Made by a program: the position numbers and the translations under genes. The notes beneath the pieces are model-generated. The model was not told where the DNA came from. It worked only from the letters and a program-made list of their open reading frames with translations, and searched no databases. From positions 124,001 through 188,000 of the forward strand of contig CAXXUG010000013.1 in NCBI GenBank assembly GCA_963664835.2: 64,000 nucleotides of DNA. The letters are read 5' to 3'. Shown piece after piece: positions 1 through 9,419 of this stretch. Positions within the stretch are counted from its first letter, which is position 1; the number at the start of each line of letters is the position of its first letter. The DNA is from G963664835 sp963664835 (GTDB lineage: Bacteria > Chloroflexota > UBA6077 > FW602-bin22 > JBCLEL01).

Positions 1-1243
1 TGATCCAGAACGACTGATGAGCGAGGATGTGGAAGATGTTCACCAGTGATTCGCGCAGCCAACCCGGCAATCTGTCCTCTCCGAAGACTACCTGCTGCCA
101 GCCAAGGATCCGCGTCAGTCTCGATTCGTGCTCGTCGGCGACCTGCCGCGCGACGTCGAGCGCGCTCGAGAACCTACTCTGGTAGATATTGACGTACCTT
201 CTCTCCGGCAGGTGCTGCCAGTGAATTGCCTGACCAATCTCCGGCTGAGCCAGCCGCCGTGCGAACCTCTCCGGAGTGCCGTACCAGGAGCGCCATACCG
301 GCGCGTACCAGGCCAGCACGAAACGTACCGTCTTCGTCTCGCCGGCTGTCAACTCGAAGTCCAACGCGATCGACGCACCCGGATCCTCGTCCTGCGCCTC
401 CGGAAGCTTGCTCGAAATACTGCTCCATTTGATCGCCGAGGAACCAAGTCCGGCGCCGATGCGCACCTGATGCTCGCCAATTAACGCCAATGAGTAACCC
501 ACCTCTATGCCATCTCGCTCCGCTCTGACTGCGACCCCATTGAGTGAATCTGCCACCCGATCACGCTCGTAGACGGTAGGACCGAGGTTTGCCGGAATGC
601 CTATGTCAAGTTCTCGGGGGCCATCGAAACTGAATGCCAGTGTTCCGCTCTGCGCCTGATCGCTTTCGTTCGCGAGCCTCACCTCGAATACCGCGGCCGG
701 CGCGTTCGAAGCGACCGCGTTCCCCGGAAAGAAGTTGCTCCATGCTCTCAGGCCGGCACTCACCTGCAGATCGGTCTCGTACTGAAGATCGGCCACCGGA
801 TAATGGCCCCAGTACTCGACGTCGGTTGCTCCCTCGATTCCCCGTACCGAATGGAGCGCTAGGAGCCGCGTCTCTCCCTCAACCGAGAGACCCAGGAACG
901 GCAGCCTGCGCGTGGGTACGTGCTCTCTCTGCACGTTGACCAGTTCACCCATCGCCGAGATCGGGCCGGCCGCCGCTTGTGTCGCCGTCCATCGCGCTTC
1001 GTACTCGTTGAATATCGTGCTCACGTAGTCGAGCGTGCCGTCCGTACCCAGGCTGATGAACCCGGTCCCCAGACCTCCCAGCGGCATGCCCGGCATAACG
1101 CTTCCATCGCGATAGATGATGCCGGTGACCGGCCCATCGAACCCGTCCGCCTCGAACTCGGTCCATTCATGCTCCGGCAATCCAGCCGGGAAGAGCCGGC
1201 CATTCTGTGCGCTACAACCCGATGAATCTGACCCGTTTGGCAT
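1..1243 (-). CDS. GH116/GBA2-like glycoside hydrolase, N-terminal part (runs off window)
   Basis: The minus-strand frame is open from an ATG at 1243 to the window edge, giving the first 414 residues. AGGAG lies about eight bases before the ATG. Near residue 50 the protein reads MPGMPLGGLGTG, the glycine-rich start typical of the GBA2/GH116 N-terminal beta-sandwich domain (family also known as DUF608). Later stretches rich in Trp/Tyr (for example LAWYAPVWRSWYGTPERF) fit that domain. GH116 enzymes hydrolyse beta-glucosides or beta-xylosides through a C-terminal alpha-barrel, which would lie outside this window, so catalytic residues cannot be checked. No signal peptide is visible, which suggests a cytoplasmic enzyme. 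Family assignment is by recognition of the N-terminal domain only. Confidence 0.7.
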   Translation of the reverse strand, partial: MPNGSDSSGCSAQNGRLFPAGLPEHEWTEFEADGFDGPVTGIIYRDGSVMPGMPLGGLGTGFISLGTDGTLDYVSTIFNEYEARWTATQAAAGPISAMGELVNVQREHVPTRRLPFLGLSVEGETRLLALHSVRGIEGATDVEYWGHYPVADLQYETDLQVSAGLRAWSNFFPGNAVASNAPAAVFEVRLANESDQAQSGTLAFSFDGPRELDIGIPANLGPTVYERDRVADSLNGVAVRAERDGIEVGYSLALIGEHQVRIGAGLGSSAIKWSSISSKLPEAQDEDPGASIALDFELTAGETKTVRFVLAWYAPVWRSWYGTPERFARRLAQPEIGQAIHWQHLPERRYVNIYQSRFSSALDVARQVADEHESRLTRILGWQQVVFGEDRLPGWLRESLVNIFHILAHQSFWI

Positions 1244-2071
1244 TCATCCTCTCCTGAACCCGGCAGATCTGTTGCACCATTCCGACATTGCAATGAGCAT
1301 AGCCGCTTCAATAGTATCGCAGTCGGAAAAATGTAGCGCGGTCGAAGACCACGCGAGGCGAGGGACTTGTCCCCAACTCAAGGCGCACAGCAAGGTCGCC
1401 CTGTCGGTGTTTCCACCGGCGACGTTTCAACCACCTAGGTGACCGTAGGCGCGATTCGCGAATCGCCCTGGGCGGGGCGCGGCAAACTCCCGCCGGCTGA
1501 TCCGCCGATCGTCACCTGAATGGTGTGAAAGCCTCACAATTGGCACCAAAATGAGGGGCATGGTTGAGGGGTGGGGATGGGAAATGTAGCGCGGGGGCTT
1601 GTCCCCCGCTGGGGTCAGGGCGGGGAGCGGGAGAATCCGCCGTGCCAATTTGCTGAACCAACCCACGACTCCGGCTTTACATCCCTTGGCGTGCCGGCCC
1701 CTGCCGGCATGAGCGATTGGTACGAAAATGACCTTGCCCGCCTTGGATCGTGACCTCGAAACCCACCAATCCCCGCAATCGTCATTGCTATGAAAATAGA
1801 TGAATTCTCTAACTTCTTCTAACTGGCGTCCCACCATTTTCATCCTCTTATGCGGGCTGCACAAGGCCATGGTGATTCCCGCGATGGCGGGAATCCAGAG
1901 GGGCGGGGAAGGGAAATGTAGCGCGGCCGAAGGCTACGCAAGGCGAGTCGAAGACTACGCGAGGCGAGGCGCTCGTCCCCCGGTCCCCACAGACCGGCAA
2001 CCAACCCGAGTCCCGAGCCACAATATAGGAGACCCGCCAACCTGCGCCGTCATCTAAATGTGTGCCGGCGC
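1244..2071. repeat. Gene-free block of dispersed palindromic repeats
   Basis: No supportable gene. It holds three copies of the window-wide repeat whose core is GTAGCGCGGGGGCTTGTCCC followed by CCGC: 1331-1375 (with the insertion GGTCGAAGACCACGCGAGGC), 1584-1610 (short form) and 1911-1983 (long form with two insert units). Other repeat modules are present: GGTACGAAAATG near 1720, a CTATGAAAATAGATGAATTC module near 1788, and an inverted repeat around GATTCCCGCGATGGCGGGAATC at about 1874-1895. The modules from about 1786 to 2000 recur in the same order at 34055-34270. Confidence 0.8.
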
Positions 2072-2521
2072 CTATTTCCCCCGGCGCAAGTCGTTGTAAG
2101 CGTTGACGAACACATCCATTGGCGTGAGACCCACCACCTCGGCGATAACGTCGAGGGGCAGGTCGTCTACCTTCTTGAATCGAACGCATGACTTGCCCAT
2201 GTTGAGCTTCTTCCCGCTGGCCTTATACGCGTTCAGGAACCACTCCTGGGTCTCCTTGTGCCCGTACACGCTCATAAGATACAGCGATACGTAGTTCTTC
2301 TGCGAAGCGAGCGCGATATATCCCAGAGGTTGGCCGTTGTACGTATCCGGCTGGACCTCAAGCGGCACGACGTATCCGATCATGCCGAAATACATCGTTT
2401 CCTCGTAGCCCTCTGGTAGATTTTTCAATATGAGCTCGCGCATGGCCGTCACTGTTTCGCGCCGCTCCGGCGGAAGCTCATCCAAGTACTCGTCAACTGT
2501 CATCGCTTTGCTCTGCACCAT
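2072..2521 (-). CDS. DUF1801 domain protein (YdhG-like)
   Basis: A complete 149-residue protein beginning MVQSKAMTVDEYLDELPPE. The layout matches DUF1801: an N-terminal helix with the pattern YLDELPPERRETV, then a beta-rich part (YFGMIGYVVPLE, GYIALASQKNYVSLYLM) and a C-terminal helix pair containing GKSCVRFKKVDDLP. Family members are small cytoplasmic proteins of the SHS2/iron-chaperone-like fold with no firmly established role. The start is preceded by a purine-rich stretch (GGGGGACGAGG). It is transcribed away from the divergent VOC gene, with 158 bases between the two starts. The function is not known. Confidence 0.85.
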   Translation of the reverse strand: MVQSKAMTVDEYLDELPPERRETVTAMRELILKNLPEGYEETMYFGMIGYVVPLEVQPDTYNGQPLGYIALASQKNYVSLYLMSVYGHKETQEWFLNAYKASGKKLNMGKSCVRFKKVDDLPLDVIAEVVGLTPMDVFVNAYNDLRRGK

Positions 2522-2679
2522 GTCCTCGTCCCCCTTTTCTCAGTCAGTACGGAGTGGGCGATACGGTTGAAAGTGTAGCAAGCTTCTCCGCCTTCGTAGG
2601 TCCCCCCGGCTGGTTCTGCTACGCTTGCCAAGTTGGCCGCAAACGCGCCCAACTACTTTGCGTATTGGAGGTTCCTCCA

Positions 2680-3081
2680 TTGATAAAAGGGCTGTGGAAC
2701 ATAGGACTGAAGGCGGACGACCTTGACAAAGAAGTGGAGTTTCTCCAGGCGGTTGGCGCCAAGTTCGTGGTCAGGGACCGCCTGCCCTACGGCAGTGAAT
2801 ATGTCGTCCTGGAGCTCGGTGGACACCGAATGCTCGTCTTTTCTCCAAAGGTGGTATTCGAGGACCAGGTTCCCGATGACGTTCTGCCTGGATTGACCCA
2901 CGCCGTATACGAAGTCGATGATTTCGAGAGCGAGTTCGAGAAAATCAAGGCGCTCGGCGCCGAGGTATTGATCCCACCCAGAGATGTCGACGCAGCATTT
3001 GGAACTCGTCGGATCGCGTTCTTCCGATCTCCCAACGGCTTCGTGTTCGAGATCATGCAGGTGTTCGAAGCAAGAGTCTGA
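2680..3081 (+). CDS. VOC superfamily (glyoxalase/bleomycin-resistance fold) protein
   Basis: A 133-residue protein with paired beta-alpha-beta-beta-beta modules of the vicinal oxygen chelate fold: WNIGLKADDLDKEVEFLQ opens the first and THAVYEVDDFESEFEKI the second, ending in the characteristic RIAFFRSPNGFVFEIMQ. The reading frame extends upstream to 2554, but a strong GGAGG at 2667-2671 sits eight bases before a TTG at 2680, exactly where homology begins, so TTG is taken as the start. VOC proteins bind a metal and act as dioxygenases, isomerases, lyases or resistance proteins; the substrate cannot be told. The first metal-ligand position (usually His) is not obvious here. Confidence 0.82.
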   Translation: MIKGLWNIGLKADDLDKEVEFLQAVGAKFVVRDRLPYGSEYVVLELGGHRMLVFSPKVVFEDQVPDDVLPGLTHAVYEVDDFESEFEKIKALGAEVLIPPRDVDAAFGTRRIAFFRSPNGFVFEIMQVFEARV

Positions 3082-3103
3082 GGCTAGGCTGGTCGATCGG
3101 GTA

Positions 3104-3160
3104 GTGTAGCGCGGGGGCTTGTCCCCCGCCGGCCGAATTAGTTGGAGCAGATGGGGCCGG
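3104..3160. repeat. Dispersed palindromic repeat, short form plus GAATTAGTTGGA module
   Basis: A short-form copy of the GCGGGGGCTTGTCCCCCGC palindrome (3109-3129) is followed by CCGGCCGAATTAGTTGGAGC. The second module recurs at about 38927-38952 next to another copy of the palindrome. It lies between the VOC gene and the first beta-propeller gene. Confidence 0.75.
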
Positions 3161-3269
3161 CCCGCGGCAAACGAACGCCACGACGCCCCGGCGCGTGGCA
3201 CTCGCCGGCCGTCCGTATGAGCGATTCATATAGAATACCCAACAAACTCTGTGAGGCGAGGATGCGGAA

Positions 3270-4259
3270 ATGACCGATCTGTCCAACGTCACCTACGAAG
3301 TCGTCGAAGGCTGGGAGCAGCTGCCGGCCGGCTATTCTCACCTTGATGTCTGCGGTACCGCCGTTGACTCGAAGGACCGACTCTTCATCCTGACCCGGTC
3401 TCAGGAGCGCCTTATCATATACGAGCCAGACGGCTCGTTCGTCGCCTCTATGTGCGAGGACCTGCTCACCTCGCGACCTCATGGACTGACCATCGCGCCG
3501 GACGATTCGGTGTTCTTGGTCGTCGATCGGGGCCACGTGATTCATAAACTCACGCCGGATGGTGAGTTGCTGTTCACCATCGGCACCGGCGTACCATCGG
3601 ACACCGGATATCGCGACGTCCTTCCGAGCACTATCGTTCGCGGCGGACCGCCGTTCAACGAGCCAACCAACCTTGCGATCGCGCCCAACGGAGAGCTTTA
3701 CATCTCGGATGGCTATGGCAACGCGAGGGTCCATCGCTTCACCGCCGATGGCGAGTTGATCCAGTCTTGGGGAGAGCCCGGCACCGAGCCGGGACAGTTC
3801 AACTTACCCCACGGAATATGTGTGGATCAAGACGGCCGGGTGTTAGTTGCTGACCGCGAGAATGACCGGCTACAGATATTTGGGCCGACCGGCGAGTTCC
3901 TGGAAGAGTGGACCCAGGTCCAGCGCCCGACCAACGTGCAGTTGGGCCCTGACGGACTGCTATACGTATCCGAGTTGTGGTGGCCGATCGGACCCAGGTC
4001 GTTCACCGATGGCGAGATTACCGAGAATCAGCCGTCCCGTCTCAGCATACTGGACCGAAACGGAGCCGTCCTCAAAAGGATCGTAACCGCCGGCGACCCC
4101 TGCGCGCCTGGCAATTTCTGCGCTCCCCACGATGTCGCGATCGATTCCCGTGGCGATATCTACGTCGGCGAGGTCGCATACAGCTTCGCCGGCAGGTTGG
4201 GCATGGTCCCGACTGACTGCCACACGCTGCAAAAATTTGAGCGCAAAGAAACCTCCTGA
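3270..4259 (+). CDS. NHL-repeat six-bladed beta-propeller protein, copy 1
   Basis: A 329-residue protein made of repeating NHL-type blades; clear blade signatures are SHLDVCGTAVDSKDRLFI, PHGLTIAPDDSVFLVDR-like, PTNLAIAPNGELYISDGY, LPHGICVDQDGRVLVADR and APHDVAIDSRGDIYVGE. The fold is shared with the lyase domain of peptidyl-alpha-hydroxyglycine amidating enzymes and with SMP-30-like proteins. No signal peptide is seen, so it is probably cytoplasmic. The next gene is a close paralogue in the same direction 41 bases downstream, followed by glycerol kinase, suggesting one transcript. A catalytic role (lactonase or lyase) is possible but not shown by the sequence. Confidence 0.85.
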   Translation: MTDLSNVTYEVVEGWEQLPAGYSHLDVCGTAVDSKDRLFILTRSQERLIIYEPDGSFVASMCEDLLTSRPHGLTIAPDDSVFLVVDRGHVIHKLTPDGELLFTIGTGVPSDTGYRDVLPSTIVRGGPPFNEPTNLAIAPNGELYISDGYGNARVHRFTADGELIQSWGEPGTEPGQFNLPHGICVDQDGRVLVADRENDRLQIFGPTGEFLEEWTQVQRPTNVQLGPDGLLYVSELWWPIGPRSFTDGEITENQPSRLSILDRNGAVLKRIVTAGDPCAPGNFCAPHDVAIDSRGDIYVGEVAYSFAGRLGMVPTDCHTLQKFERKETS

Positions 4260-4300
4260 AGACCCGCGATCTGTCGATTACCGTAAGCGGAGGATTGATA

Positions 4301-5287
4301 ATGACGAATTCCGATGATCTGAGCTTCGAGGTCATTGAAGACTGGGAACAGCTTCCGGCCGGCTATACGCACCAGGATGTCTGTGGAGTCTCAGTCGATT
4401 CCGGCGACCGCGTATACATCATCAACCGTGGCGCACCTCGGTTGATGGTCTACGAGCGTGACGGCAGTTTTGTCGGCTCCTGGGGCGAAGACCTGTTCTC
4501 GCCCCGGACCCACGGCGTCACCGTCGGCCCCAACGACGAGGTCTACTGCGTCGACGAAGGAAATCACGTCATATACAAGTACACACGAGATGGCGACCTG
4601 CTGTCGACCATCGGAACCAAAGGCGTCGCGTCCGATACCGGCTACGACGGAAGCTCGCTGCCCACCATCACTTATGGAGGTCCGCCCTTCAACCGGCCGA
4701 CCAACCTGTCCGTGGCTCCAAACGGCGAGCTCTATGTGTCTGACGGCTACGGCAATGCCCGGGTCCACCGATTTACCGCCGATGGGGAGCTGATACAGTC
4801 CTGGGGAGAGCCCGGCACCGACCCCGGACAGTTCCACCTGCCCCATGGCATCTGGGTAGGTCCCGACAGCCGGGTATGGGTCGCGGACCGCGAGAATGAC
4901 CGTCTACAGATCTTCAGCCCCGACGGAGAATTTCTCGACCAGTGGACTCAGGTCCAGCGACCATCCAGCCTTCAGATAGTTGGCGATCTCGTTTACGTCT
5001 CAGAGATGGCCTGGCCCGCCGGCCACTACTCATACAGTCTCGGCGATATAACCGAGATTCTTCACTCCAGGGTGAGCGTATTCGATCTCGACGGCAACTT
5101 GGTTACCAGGATCAGCGGCGACGATCCCTGTGCGCCGGGGAACTTTGTCGCGGCCCACGACATCTGTGTCGACTCACACGGGGACTTCTACGTTGGAGAG
5201 GTCACCTACTCCTTTGGTGGAAGTCGGGGATTGGTGCCGGCCGATTGCCACATGTTCCAAAAGTTTCGCCGCGTGGGTTCGGCCTGA
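4301..5287 (+). CDS. NHL-repeat six-bladed beta-propeller protein, copy 2
   Basis: A paralogue of the preceding gene, 328 residues from an ATG at 4301 that lies seven bases after GGAGG (4289-4293); a TTG six bases earlier is too close to that site. The two proteins share the same blade order and long identical runs such as SDGYGNARVHRFTADGEL, so they arose by tandem duplication. Differences cluster between blades and in the N-terminal third. The gene ends 12 bases before glycerol kinase starts, so the three are probably co-transcribed. Function is unknown; candidates are a sugar-lactone or amidating lyase-like activity, or a binding propeller. Confidence 0.85.
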   Translation: MTNSDDLSFEVIEDWEQLPAGYTHQDVCGVSVDSGDRVYIINRGAPRLMVYERDGSFVGSWGEDLFSPRTHGVTVGPNDEVYCVDEGNHVIYKYTRDGDLLSTIGTKGVASDTGYDGSSLPTITYGGPPFNRPTNLSVAPNGELYVSDGYGNARVHRFTADGELIQSWGEPGTDPGQFHLPHGIWVGPDSRVWVADRENDRLQIFSPDGEFLDQWTQVQRPSSLQIVGDLVYVSEMAWPAGHYSYSLGDITEILHSRVSVFDLDGNLVTRISGDDPCAPGNFVAAHDICVDSHGDFYVGEVTYSFGGSRGLVPADCHMFQKFRRVGSA

Positions 5288-5299
5288 ACCACGTCGCCG

Positions 5300-6814
5300 A
5301 TGGCTGGCCGCTTCATTCTCGCGATCGATCAGGGTACCACCGGCACAACGACCTACCTGATCGACCGAGCCGGCCGGATGTCCGCCCGCGGCTATTGCGA
5401 CATTGAGCAGCATTACCCCCGTCCCGGCTGGGTCGAGCACGATCCCAACCAGATCTGGGCGAGTGTTCTCGTCGCAATTCGCCAGACTCTCGAACAGACC
5501 GGCTCTCCCGACCTCGCCGCGATTGGCATCACCAATCAACGCGAAACGACAATTCTGTGGGACCGCCGCACCGGAGAGCCAATAGCGCCGGCGGTTGTCT
5601 GGCAGTGCCGCCGCACGGCCGATATTTGTCGCGACCTGAAGCAGTCCGGACTGGAGCCGAGGTTTCGCTCTAAGACCGGACTGCTGCTCGATCCCTACTT
5701 TTCCGGTCCCAAAATCAAGTGGCTCCTGGACCAAAGTGATGAGCACAGGCGACGCGCAAGCGCAGGCGACATCTGCTTCGGCACCGTAGACTCTTGGCTG
5801 GTACGGAATCTCACCGGCGGCAGTGTCCACGCGACCGATCCCTCCAATGCGTCTCGAACTCTCCTATTTGACATCGGAACGGGTAGCTGGGACGCCGAGC
5901 TATGCGGCATTTTGGACGTGCCAATTGCTATGTTGCCGGAGGTGAGACCGTCGTCCGGCTTGTTCGGGGAATCGGTTGAACGCCTCGACAACGCCGGCCG
6001 AGTTGTCATCCCAGCCGGCGTACCGATTTCAGGCGTCGCCGGCGATCAGCACGCCGCCCTGTTCGGCCAGACCTGCTTCGGCATCGGCGACACAAAGGCG
6101 ACCCTCGGAACCGGCGCTTTCGTACTGATGAACGCCGGCGTCCGGGTTGCCGCTCCGCCGGAAGGGTTGCTCTCGACGATTGCCTGGCAGCTTGGCGACC
6201 GCTCCACGTTTGCACTTGAGGGCAGCGTTTTCTCCGCCGGCGCTACCATCCAGTGGCTGCGCGATCAGCTTGGCCTGATAGCGTCCGCCGGCGAAACTGA
6301 TCAGTTGGCCTCGTCAGTAGCCGACAGCGCCGGCGTCTATCTTGTGCCGGCCTTCGTCGGCCTTGGATCTCCTCACTGGGACATGGATGCTCGCGGCACA
6401 ATAGTCGGTCTCACCCGCGGGACATCTCGCGTCCACCTGGTCCGTGCCGCTCTCGAGTCTATCGCCTTCCAGGTGCGGGATGTTGTTGAGGCCGGCTCCC
6501 GGGAGACGGGCATTCAGCTCGAAACTCTGGCAATCGACGGCGGCGCTGCGGGCAATGAGTTCCTGGCGCAGTTCCTTGCCGACCAACTCGACGTCGAGGT
6601 CGTGCGTCCCAAGTACCTTGAAACCACCGCTCTCGGTGCCGGCTACCTCGCCGGCCTTGGGGTCGGCTTCTGGGATTCCACCGATCAGTTGAGCGAAATG
6701 TGGGAGACGGATCGGACCTACCGACCTCAGATCAAGCCGGCGCTGCGCGAACGCCAATACAGTGGCTGGCTCCGTGCCGTCGATCGAGCCAGAGGTTGGG
6801 CTACCGACTCATAG
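5300..6814 (+). CDS. glpK: Glycerol kinase
   Basis: A full-length 504-residue FGGY-family kinase. It shows the phosphate-1 motif LAIDQGTTGTTTYL at residues 7-20, the glycerol kinase signature ITNQRETTILWDRRTGEPI, VVWQCRRTADIC, FGTVDSWLVRNLTGG, GVAGDQHAALFGQTCF and GTGAFVLMN, in the order seen in GlpK. It converts glycerol and ATP to sn-glycerol 3-phosphate in the cytoplasm. No facilitator or glycerol-3-phosphate dehydrogenase is next to it; instead it follows two beta-propeller genes closely. FGGY kinases overlap in specificity, but the motifs match glycerol kinase best. Its stop codon region overlaps the end of the convergent HAD gene by six bases. Confidence 0.93.
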   Translation: MAGRFILAIDQGTTGTTTYLIDRAGRMSARGYCDIEQHYPRPGWVEHDPNQIWASVLVAIRQTLEQTGSPDLAAIGITNQRETTILWDRRTGEPIAPAVVWQCRRTADICRDLKQSGLEPRFRSKTGLLLDPYFSGPKIKWLLDQSDEHRRRASAGDICFGTVDSWLVRNLTGGSVHATDPSNASRTLLFDIGTGSWDAELCGILDVPIAMLPEVRPSSGLFGESVERLDNAGRVVIPAGVPISGVAGDQHAALFGQTCFGIGDTKATLGTGAFVLMNAGVRVAAPPEGLLSTIAWQLGDRSTFALEGSVFSAGATIQWLRDQLGLIASAGETDQLASSVADSAGVYLVPAFVGLGSPHWDMDARGTIVGLTRGTSRVHLVRAALESIAFQVRDVVEAGSRETGIQLETLAIDGGAAGNEFLAQFLADQLDVEVVRPKYLETTALGAGYLAGLGVGFWDSTDQLSEMWETDRTYRPQIKPALRERQYSGWLRAVDRARGWATDS

Positions 6815-7489
6815 CCGTCGGCGACTCTCCTCCGCCTGCGCAATTAGTTGTTCCAACGTCATGTCCTCCAGCGATTCCACCACCTGGTCCGCTTTCTCGA
6901 AGCTAAAATGCCGCGTTACAGCATTCGGCACCGCCAGGCAGTAGACGCCGGCCGCCTTCGCGGCAACGGTGCCGTTCGTCGAGTCCTCCAGCGCTATCGC
7001 CTCTTCCGGATCGACGCCAAGCTCCGCCAGGACCGCGAGATATGAACCCGGGTCCGGCTTGCTCTTGCCCACGTCGTCGCGACACTTGACGCTATCGAAG
7101 AACTCCAAAAGTCCGATACGTGCCAGGTGACCCAACACCCATTCGCGAGTCGAACTCGAAGCGACTCCTAGACTCAATCCAAGCCGCCGTCCGTCTGCGA
7201 TGTATGTCTCTACCCCGGGCAAGATGGGTTCGTTTTCCACAAGCTCGCGGTTGCGCCGGCGCCGCCTCGCCCGGATAGTTTCGCGATCGACAGGGTGTTC
7301 GAGGAGTGACTCTAGGTGCTCGTAAGGATCGAACTCGAAGTCCAAGCTTGACCCTCCGATGACCGGCAGCCAGACTTCCTCCGGGAACGGGTGACCGTAG
7401 CCCTCGTAGACCTCTCGCCAAGACTGAAGATCCGGCGTCTCCGTATCGAGAATCAGCCCGTCAAAGTCGAATATCACCGCGCGAATCAC
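6809..7489 (-). CDS. HAD-superfamily phosphatase (beta-phosphoglucomutase/GS1-like)
   Basis: A 226-residue HAD hydrolase. Motif I is IFDFDGLILDTE with the nucleophile Asp8 and acid/base Asp10; motif II is around LGVASSSTREWV, motif III the Lys of VGKSKPDPGSYL and motif IV IALEDSTNGTVAAKAAG. A helical cap lies between motifs I and II, as in subfamily IA beta-phosphoglucomutase-like phosphatases. The frame runs upstream to 7651 through a repeat, but a GTG at 7489 with AGGAG seven bases before it begins exactly at the motif, so it is chosen. Substrate is probably a sugar or polyol phosphate. It converges on glpK with overlapping ends. Confidence 0.88.
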   Translation of the reverse strand: MIRAVIFDFDGLILDTETPDLQSWREVYEGYGHPFPEEVWLPVIGGSSLDFEFDPYEHLESLLEHPVDRETIRARRRRRNRELVENEPILPGVETYIADGRRLGLSLGVASSSTREWVLGHLARIGLLEFFDSVKCRDDVGKSKPDPGSYLAVLAELGVDPEEAIALEDSTNGTVAAKAAGVYCLAVPNAVTRHFSFEKADQVVESLEDMTLEQLIAQAEESRRRL

Positions 7490-8398
7490 TATGTAGCTCC
7501 TATCAATGTCGATCCCGCAAAGTATAGTGCTTTGACTAGTCAATTGACTCGATTCCTGTTGGGGGCGATTCGCGAATCGCCCGCGCCGAAGGGGGGTGGT
7601 GGACTCTGGCCCCGACTCTCGAACCCGCCTTCTACGAACCGGCGCCCCCAATCGTCACTCCGGCCCCACACCTTGACTACGGCCCCCACTTCGTCACTCC
7701 GGCGAAGGCCGGAATCCAGAAGGGGCGGGGACGGGGAAATGTAGCGCGGTCGAAGACTCCGCGAGGCGAGGGGCTTGTCCCCCGCTGGGGTCGGGGCAGG
7801 GCATGGCGGAATCCCCGTGCGAATTCGCCTAACAAAACTGCAACTCCGGGTTTTCATATCCGGGTGTGCCGGCCCCTGCCGGCGTGAGTGATTGGTACGA
7901 CAACATGTCCCGGACTCCGATCCGGGATGTGCATCCAATAAACGGTGATGTCGGCTCAACACCCGCGCAACGTGCCGGATTGTTGCCTGTTGGTCGATGG
8001 CGGAACGACAGAATGTAGCGCGGGGGCTTGTCCCCCGCTCCCCACGGCACTATCCGGCGCCCCAATTGGAACCATCCGGCAACCCGCAAGATCTAACACC
8101 ACTAGCGCTGGCCCGCTCGAGAAATGCTACAATAAGGAACACGCGTTCTCTGAACCAACCTTCACAAGAGGCGAGAACAACCTCGGCCCCGCAATTCACA
8201 CACTCATGACCAAAAAATGCGAAACAAAAACAGCAATCCACCGCTTCTCCGCGTATTTTCGGGAGCGAGACACCGGCCCATTTGCATGACGGGCGAACAC
8301 AAGATTGAAAAAAAGGTAATAATTGCAAAACAAATAACCTCGATAGGCTCCCTCAAGACCGAAAGGTGGACCTGCGCGGTCCCAAGAGGAGGAGTTGA
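7490..8398. repeat. Gene-free block of dispersed repeats
   Basis: No supportable gene. It holds an inverted repeat CTCCGGCGAAGGCCGGAATC near 7696-7715, a long-form copy of the GTAGCGCG...CTTGTCCCCCGC repeat (7737-7785), a GATTGGTACGAC module near 7888 and a short-form copy (8012-8039). From about 8200 the base composition turns AT-rich, with GCGAAACAAA at 8219-8228 and GCAAAACAAA at 8325-8334, a motif that recurs near 39.0-39.3 kb and 63.1-63.2 kb. Confidence 0.75.
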
Positions 8399-9401
8399 TT
8401 GGTCAAAACCGAAAAACTGAACTGGGGCATACTGAGCACGGCCCGTATCGCCAATTTGCACGTTATCCCCGCGACGCAACAGTCCAAGACCGGCCGCGTC
8501 CTCGCCATTGCCAGCCGGAGCGGCGAGAGGGGCCGCCGAGTTCGCCGAGCGACTTGGGATAGAGCGACACTACGGCTCCTACGATGAGTTGCTCGCGGAT
8601 CCCGATATCGACGCCATTTACAATCCGCTTCCCAACACCCTGCATCTCGAGTGGTCTATCAAGGCCGCCGAGGCCGGCAAGCACATCCTCTGCGAGAAGC
8701 CCCTCGCCGTCGACGTCGCTGAGTGCCGGCAGATGATCGAGGCGGCACGCAAACACGACGTTCTGTTGATCGAGGCATTCTGGTACCGCCAACATCCCCA
8801 GCACCAGCCGGTCCGAGACGCGATCGCCGAGGGCCGGCTCGGCAAGATCAGGCAGATTCGGGCATACCTGCATGCCAATATCGCCAACCTTGACACGAAT
8901 ATCAGGATGTCGAAGGAGTTGGCCGGCGGTACGCTTATGGACGGTGGATGCTACCCGGTCAATCTCTGTCGGTGGCTCTATCAGGCCGAGCCAAAGGTCG
9001 TAAGCGCGATGATGGATGTCGACCCCAACCACGGGGTTGAGTTCTCGTTCAATGGAATGTTGGACTTTGGCGACGGCCAAGTCGGGATGGTGAGCAGCGG
9101 TTTCAAATATGCTCGCAAGATAAGCTACCAGGTGTTCGGCGAGCGCGGCTACGCACTCGTCAAGGACTTCCTGACCTCGGACCATACCGAAACTACAGTC
9201 CGCCTCGTCATAGATGACCGTAGCTCCGAGTACCACTTCCCGGCGGTCAACGCGTACACGCTTCAGGCCGACGCCTTCGCCTCCTGTCTCCGCGACGGCG
9301 CGGAGCCGCTCACGCCGGCCGAGGACGCGATAGGCAACATGGCCGCGATCGAGGCGCTCTACCGCTCAAGCCGGACCGGCCGGCACGTCGCTCTACCCTA
9401 A
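8399..9401 (+). CDS. Gfo/Idh/MocA family oxidoreductase, apparent frameshift
   Basis: The N-terminal Rossmann strand LNWGILSTARIANLHVIPAT is read from a TTG at 8399, six bases after AGGAGG (8387-8392). The rest, from EFAERLGIERHYGSYDELL to the end, is in another frame that is open from 8508. Removing one G from the GGGG run at 8529-8532 joins them into a normal protein of about 333 residues. The body has the family's EKPLA motif (catalytic Lys region), the YNPLPNTLHLEW helix and the C-terminal beta-sheet domain. Members are NAD(P)-dependent dehydrogenases of sugars or inositols. Either a sequencing error or a recent inactivation could explain the shift. Confidence 0.85.
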
Positions 9402-9419
9402 TCAGAACCTCTGCCGCGG

